A stretch of DNA of 9,122 nt from NCBI GenBank assembly GCA_023257525.1, contig JALRCB010000013.1, positions 1 through 9,122 on the forward strand. Reading direction: 5' to 3'. A program made the translations under genes and the position numbers. Numbering within the stretch: position 1 is the stretch's first letter; each line of letters begins with the position of its first letter. This DNA comes from Candidatus Nanopelagicales bacterium. Its GTDB lineage: Bacteria; Actinomycetota; Actinomycetes; S36-B12; UBA5976. The notes beneath the pieces are model-generated. The model saw only the letters and a list, made by a program, of their open reading frames with translations, was not told the origin of the DNA and did not search any database. Positions 6,482 to 9,122 of this stretch are shown here, piece by piece.

Positions 6482-6560
6482 AAGGAGCACCTTTCACGAA
6501 ACACTGTTGCGATTCAGTTTATTTCGTACTACTAGGTCTTGTCTGGAGAACTTCAATCAA
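6482..6560 (-). other. Spacer between permease gene and coxG
   Basis: This 79-bp gap is wider than most in the run. It carries the coxG ribosome-binding site AAAGG and, on the minus strand, a TAAACT hexamer (6516-6521) that fits TAnnnT but has no -35. No terminator hairpin was seen. An internal promoter for coxG is possible but weakly supported. Confidence 0.3.
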
Positions 6561-7310
6561 TTACCAGTTAAAAATCAACTTTGTACTAGCAATGATTAGC
6601 ACAGCGCCCAAGGCTCGCTTAACCATTTCGTTCGAGAATTGCTTAATGCCTAACCTGGTGCCAATTAGTGCGCCCACAATTACCGCGATTGCAAATAGCC
6701 ATAACGCATCAGGTAATTCAGATACCGAAGAAATGTGTCCGAGTAATCCAAAAACTGAGTTGGTCAGAATAAACAATGCGGCGGTACCTGAAGCACCTTT
6801 AACTGATGTCCAAGCAAAAAATATGATCAAGGGCGAAAGAAAAATGCCACCACCAGTACCCGTTAATCCAGAAAGCAATCCGATTACCGCACCAGTAAGC
6901 ACCGAAATCGCCACGGGTGGGTGCTTTGGTTCTCTGGTTTCCTGAGGATTTAGCTGGAACAAAAACATGATTCCTGCAAAAAACAGAATTGCCCCAACAA
7001 TAGGTTTGTAAACATCGCTTGGTAAATCAATCGAGCCGCCAAGGAATGCCATCGGAATTGCACCAACAGCAAGTGGGATGTACAACTTTAGGTCGAAAAG
7101 TTTTGCTGATATATATCGAATGCTGGTGTAGGACGAAACGATGATGTTTAACACAAGAGCGGTGGGCTTTATAACCTGGGCTGGAACACCAAACAGCGAC
7201 ATAATCGCGATGTACACAGACGAGCCAGCATGGCCAACGGATGTGTAAAGAATTGCACCAAGCATTAGGCAAAGCGCGATGAGGAAATCAACGTTTTGAA
7301 TTCCTGGCAC
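6561..7310 (-). CDS. TauE/SafE (TSUP) family membrane permease
   Basis: This is an integral cytoplasmic-membrane protein of the sulfite exporter TauE/SafE (TSUP) family, 249 aa. The two family half-repeats are visible: GHAGSSVYIAIMSLFGVP (26-43) with KPTALVLNIIVSS following, and GLLSGLTGTGGGIFLSPLII (144-163) followed by ASGTAALFILTNSVFGLLGH. About eight hydrophobic helices span the protein. Members move sulfite, sulfoacetate, thiosulfate or other small anions; the substrate cannot be read from sequence. The start is GTG 7308-7310, 1 nt after the moaD stop, with GGAGG (7316-7320) 5 nt upstream inside the last moaD codons, so it is almost certainly coupled to moaD; the longer frame from 7340 adds a non-membrane stretch within moaD. 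Its place between moaD and coxG suggests service to the molybdenum enzyme, perhaps sulfur-anion traffic. That is inference. Confidence 0.88.
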   Translation of the reverse strand: MPGIQNVDFLIALCLMLGAILYTSVGHAGSSVYIAIMSLFGVPAQVIKPTALVLNIIVSSYTSIRYISAKLFDLKLYIPLAVGAIPMAFLGGSIDLPSDVYKPIVGAILFFAGIMFLFQLNPQETREPKHPPVAISVLTGAVIGLLSGLTGTGGGIFLSPLIIFFAWTSVKGASGTAALFILTNSVFGLLGHISSVSELPDALWLFAIAVIVGALIGTRLGIKQFSNEMVKRALGAVLIIASTKLIFNW

Positions 7311-7311
7311 A

Positions 7312-7551
7312 TTAGCCTCCAGCGAATGGTGGCAACACATCGAGTGTTGCGTTATCTAGAACCTGCGTGTTGAGATCATGCAGCGCAACTTCATTAAGCA
7401 GAAAACTACATTGCGGCAAAACCTGCGCCAAATTGGGATGAGTTTCGACGGCTTTATCTAAAACCTGCATTGCAGTGGCTGCATCTAGTTTCAATTCAGT
7501 AACACCTGCTGCTTTTCGGGCAGCGGCATAGAACCTAACCGTTACAGCCAT
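7312..7551 (-). CDS. moaD: Molybdopterin synthase small subunit (sulfur carrier) MoaD
   Basis: MoaD is the ubiquitin-like sulfur carrier of molybdopterin synthase. Its C-terminal glycine is thiocarboxylated and donates sulfur, inside the MoaE complex, to convert cyclic pyranopterin monophosphate to molybdopterin. The 79-aa protein opens with VTVRFYAAARKAAG, has the mid-protein FLLNEVALHD segment and ends in LPPFAGG with the essential terminal Gly-Gly. The ATG at 7549-7551 gives the family start (MAVTVRFYA) with a modest GGCGGG upstream; the longer frame from GTG 7575 adds eight residues that do not fit. A 68-bp palindrome-rich gap separates it from moaA, and the permease gene starts 1 nt after its stop. 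Confidence 0.93.
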   Translation of the reverse strand: MAVTVRFYAAARKAAGVTELKLDAATAMQVLDKAVETHPNLAQVLPQCSFLLNEVALHDLNTQVLDNATLDVLPPFAGG

Positions 7552-7619
7552 AATTACCCGCCGATCACTTCGCACGCTAGCGTGCTTGGACTGGCAATGC
7601 CTATTGATGTCAGCATCGG
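7552..7619 (-). other. Palindrome-rich moaA-moaD spacer
   Basis: This 68-bp spacer holds one arm of the long hairpin that covers the moaA stop, a small GGCA-A-TGCC repeat (7593-7601) and the 14-bp perfect palindrome at 7572-7585. It ends in a modest GGCGGG ribosome-binding site for moaD. A minus-strand TAGCGT (7574-7579), which fits TAnnnT, lies inside the palindrome; a moaD promoter overlapped by an operator is conceivable, but no -35 supports it. Confidence 0.35.
7572..7585. repeat. 14-bp perfect palindrome upstream of moaD
   Basis: GCACGCTAGCGTGC reads identically on both strands. It is 20 bp upstream of the moaD start. It could be a binding site for a dimeric regulator or, as RNA, a small hairpin. 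It is more GC-rich than its surroundings. Confidence 0.6.
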
Positions 7620-7640
7620 CTAACCGCCGATGGCTGACAT
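7607..7640 (-). terminator. Long stem-loop across the moaA stop codon (terminator-like, no U-tract)
   Basis: ATGTCAGCATCGGC (7607-7620) pairs with GCCGATGGCTGACAT (7626-7640): 14 base pairs with one bulged G at 7632 and a 5-nt loop. The moaA stop codon (7620-7622) lies at the stem-loop boundary. In the minus-strand RNA the stem is followed by CAATAGG rather than a run of U, so it is not a canonical intrinsic terminator. An attenuator or an RNA-stability or processing element is as likely. Confidence 0.5.
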
Positions 7641-8621
7641 TGGCCGTGCTGGCTGGATAAAGCTTGGGTCATTTATTCCATGTCCTGGGAGTTTGCTCAA
7701 AACTGTCTTACCAAAGCGCAGTGCGATTTCGGCGCGCTTGGCTTCATCGCTGTCATCTGATTCTCGAAGTACCGAACGCAGATCCATTTCTTTAGTAGCA
7801 AATAGGCAGGAACGAAGCTGACCATCTGATGTCAGGCGCAAACGATCACATGATCCACAGAATGGTCGAGTAACGCTTGCAATAATTCCAACTGTTTCAG
7901 GTCCACCATTAACTAGGAATTCTTCAGCTGGCGCTGATCCTCGAGCTTCAACTGGAGTTAACGAGAACACTGGGTTAAGTGCATGAAAAACATCATCTGC
8001 AGTAACCATTGTGGATCGATCCCAAACACCGCCAGCATCAAGTGGCATCTGTTCAATGAAGCGAAGTTTTAGTCCTTCATCGAGAGCCCATTTCAGCAAG
8101 CCAACTGCTTCATCATCATTAACACCTGGCATCAATACTGTGTTGATTTTGATTGGAGTTAAGTCTGCATCTCGGGCACTCTTGATGCCCTTAAGAACAT
8201 CATCAAAACGATCTCTAAAAGTCATTGCCTTAAACCGCTCTGCACTTAAAGTGTCTAGTGAAATATTCACACGCTCTAAACCTGCATCCTTTAGTGGTTG
8301 CGCTAACGCGGCTAAGCGAATTCCATTAGTAGTAAGCGAAAGTTTTGGTGGGTTTGGCAGGCTGTTGATGCGAGCCACAATTTCCACAATGTCTGGGCGA
8401 AGTAACGGCTCACCGCCCGTTAATCGGACTTCATCAATTCCAGCATCAATGCCGACTTCAAGAATTGTCATCAGCTCGTCAGTTGTTAACAAATCTTCAG
8501 ATGGCATCCATGCCGCAAAATCATGAGGCATGCAATATGTGCAACGCAGGTTGCAGCGATCTGTTAATGAAACTCGAATGTCTCGGTGCACTCGGCCAAA
8601 TGTGTCAATTAAAGTACTCAT
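7620..8621 (-). CDS. moaA: GTP 3',8-cyclase MoaA (radical SAM)
   Basis: MoaA is a radical-SAM enzyme that, with MoaC, turns GTP into cyclic pyranopterin monophosphate, the first step of molybdenum cofactor synthesis. The 333-aa protein is of normal length. The SAM-binding 4Fe-4S cluster motif is CNLRCTYC (C23, C27, C30), with LTGGEPLLR at about 67-75. The C-terminal substrate-binding cluster cysteines are CGSCDRLRLTSDGQLRSC (C255, C258, C272), and the protein ends in the conserved Gly-Gly (SAIGG). The start used is ATG 8619-8621, which overlaps the moaE stop as ATGA and gives the usual MSTLIDTFGRVHRDIRVSLT opening; an in-frame ATG at 8636 would add five residues. moaC is not in the window. 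The stop codon sits in a strong stem-loop. It runs in one unit from moaE. Confidence 0.96.
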   Translation of the reverse strand: MSTLIDTFGRVHRDIRVSLTDRCNLRCTYCMPHDFAAWMPSEDLLTTDELMTILEVGIDAGIDEVRLTGGEPLLRPDIVEIVARINSLPNPPKLSLTTNGIRLAALAQPLKDAGLERVNISLDTLSAERFKAMTFRDRFDDVLKGIKSARDADLTPIKINTVLMPGVNDDEAVGLLKWALDEGLKLRFIEQMPLDAGGVWDRSTMVTADDVFHALNPVFSLTPVEARGSAPAEEFLVNGGPETVGIIASVTRPFCGSCDRLRLTSDGQLRSCLFATKEMDLRSVLRESDDSDEAKRAEIALRFGKTVLSKLPGHGINDPSFIQPARPMSAIGG

Positions 8622-9040
8622 GCGCAGTTCACCCATTCATCAGTTCCATCTGCGAAAACCTGATGTTTCCAAATTGGAATTTGTGCTTTCACTTCATCTA
8701 CTAAATCTGCGCAGGCATCAAATGCTGCCTTGCGATGCTTGGCTGAAACGGCAGCCACAAGTGCTGACTCACCAATGGGAATCGGGCCATGACGATGAGC
8801 CACGGCGACACTTAACACTTCATGACGCGCGGCAATTTCGCTGGCAACTTTTTCCAATAAGTTTTGGGCGGTTGGATGTGCTTCGTATTCCAATGAAGAA
8901 ACATCGCGGCCATGATCGTTATCGCGCACATCCCCAGAAAACGTAACAATGGCGCCCGCGGTGTTCGAGCGCACGGCAGCAGCTAGTTCTGACACCAAAA
9001 TCACATCGGTGGTCACAAAAGCGCGAGCAACATTTGCCAT
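8618..9040 (-). CDS. moaE: Molybdopterin synthase catalytic subunit MoaE
   Basis: MoaE is the large, catalytic subunit of molybdopterin synthase; two MoaE with two MoaD add the dithiolene sulfurs. The 140-aa protein shows the family core GAIVTFSGDVRDNDHGRDVSSLEYEAHP (29-56 taken in pieces: FSGDVRD, LEYEAH), then HRHGPIPIGE (82-91), SAKHRKAAFDAC (99-110) and VKAQIPIWKHQVF (117-129). K118, K125 and R103 match the catalytic lysines and the conserved arginine of known MoaE. The ATG at 9038-9040 has no Shine-Dalgarno but is 6 nt after an AATAAT hexamer, which suggests a leaderless start. Its stop is shared in an ATGA overlap with moaA. It is the first gene of the run seen here. Confidence 0.95.
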   Translation of the reverse strand: MANVARAFVTTDVILVSELAAAVRSNTAGAIVTFSGDVRDNDHGRDVSSLEYEAHPTAQNLLEKVASEIAARHEVLSVAVAHRHGPIPIGESALVAAVSAKHRKAAFDACADLVDEVKAQIPIWKHQVFADGTDEWVNCA

Positions 9041-9046
9041 GGCTTC

Positions 9047-9052
9047 ATTATT
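9047..9052 (-). promoter_or_regulatory. Possible -10 box of the moaE-led operon
   Basis: The minus-strand AATAAT matches TATAAT at 5 of 6 positions and ends 6 nt before the moaE ATG, the same spacing seen upstream of ffh. No ribosome-binding site is present, so the message may begin at the ATG. No -35 was recognised at 16-18 bp. Confidence 0.35.
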
Positions 9053-9122
9053 GTTTGAAATTGTCGTTTGCGATAGTGCAAGCCCCTATTTATAAGGTTT
9101 TCCTTGGTTCTGCGTATCGCAT
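9053..9122. other. Region upstream of moaE
   Basis: No coding frame is supportable in these 70 bp on either strand. There are a TGCGATA/TATCGCA inverted repeat (9069-9075 and 9115-9121), a short TTGC-N6-GCAA repeat (9068-9081) and an AAGG-TTTT-CCTT repeat (9094-9105). Any of these could be regulatory. The gene beyond the right edge cannot be inferred. Confidence 0.4.

Noticed and set aside
8011..8526. 171-codon open frame on the plus strand opposite moaA
   Set aside because: It is a Ser/Arg-rich shadow of the moaA reading frame with no recognisable domain; moaA is certain.
9069..9121. TGCGATA/TATCGCA inverted repeat upstream of moaE as an operator pair
   Set aside because: Seven-base arms 39 bp apart can easily occur by chance, and the right arm abuts the window edge, so the context cannot be judged.
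9041..9122. Moco riboswitch upstream of moaE
   Set aside because: The visible region is far too short and AT-rich for that RNA, and moaE appears to start without a leader.

Overview
The window comes from a low-to-mid GC actinobacterium. The evidence is a mycothiol-dependent-enzyme family gene, an actinobacterial-type Ffh with a Met/Pro/Lys-rich tail lying upstream of rpsP, frequent GTG starts, and several starts that look leaderless with a TAnnnT box 6-7 nt upstream. The compact layout and a GC content that looks to be in the mid-40s (read by eye, not computed) recall the streamlined freshwater Nanopelagicales/acI-type lineages. That placement is an inference.

Region 1 (1-2012, minus strand) is housekeeping: ffh (SRP54 GTPase) followed after about 200 bp by rpsP (ribosomal protein S16), which runs off the left edge. 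Region 2 (2013-2786, plus strand) is one metal/mycothiol-dependent enzyme of the maleylpyruvate isomerase/DinB superfamily, transcribed divergently from ffh across a gap of only 30 bp. Its stop codon overlaps that of the next, convergent gene.

Region 3 (2783-9040, minus strand) is a tightly packed run of eight genes devoted to a molybdenum enzyme. In transcription order they are moaE, moaA, moaD (molybdopterin synthesis), a TauE/SafE (TSUP) membrane permease, coxG (SRPBCC protein with a C-terminal membrane anchor), coxF (XdhC/CoxI family, with an extra C-terminal YHS metal-binding domain), coxD (MoxR-type AAA+ ATPase) and coxE (VWA/MIDAS protein). The moa genes make the pterin cofactor. The cox D/E/F/G set is the maturation machinery known from aerobic CO dehydrogenase and related molybdenum hydroxylases. 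The large, medium and small enzyme subunits are not in the window and would have to lie beyond the right edge or elsewhere.

The points most worth following are the XdhC-YHS fusion, which could put a heavy-metal (possibly copper) site on the cofactor-maturation protein; a symmetric pair of face-to-face -10 boxes between ffh and the mycothiol-type gene; and a cluster of strong inverted repeats in the moaA-moaD gap, with another hairpin just ahead of the coxE start. No insertion sequence, tRNA, rRNA, CRISPR array or clearly broken gene was seen.
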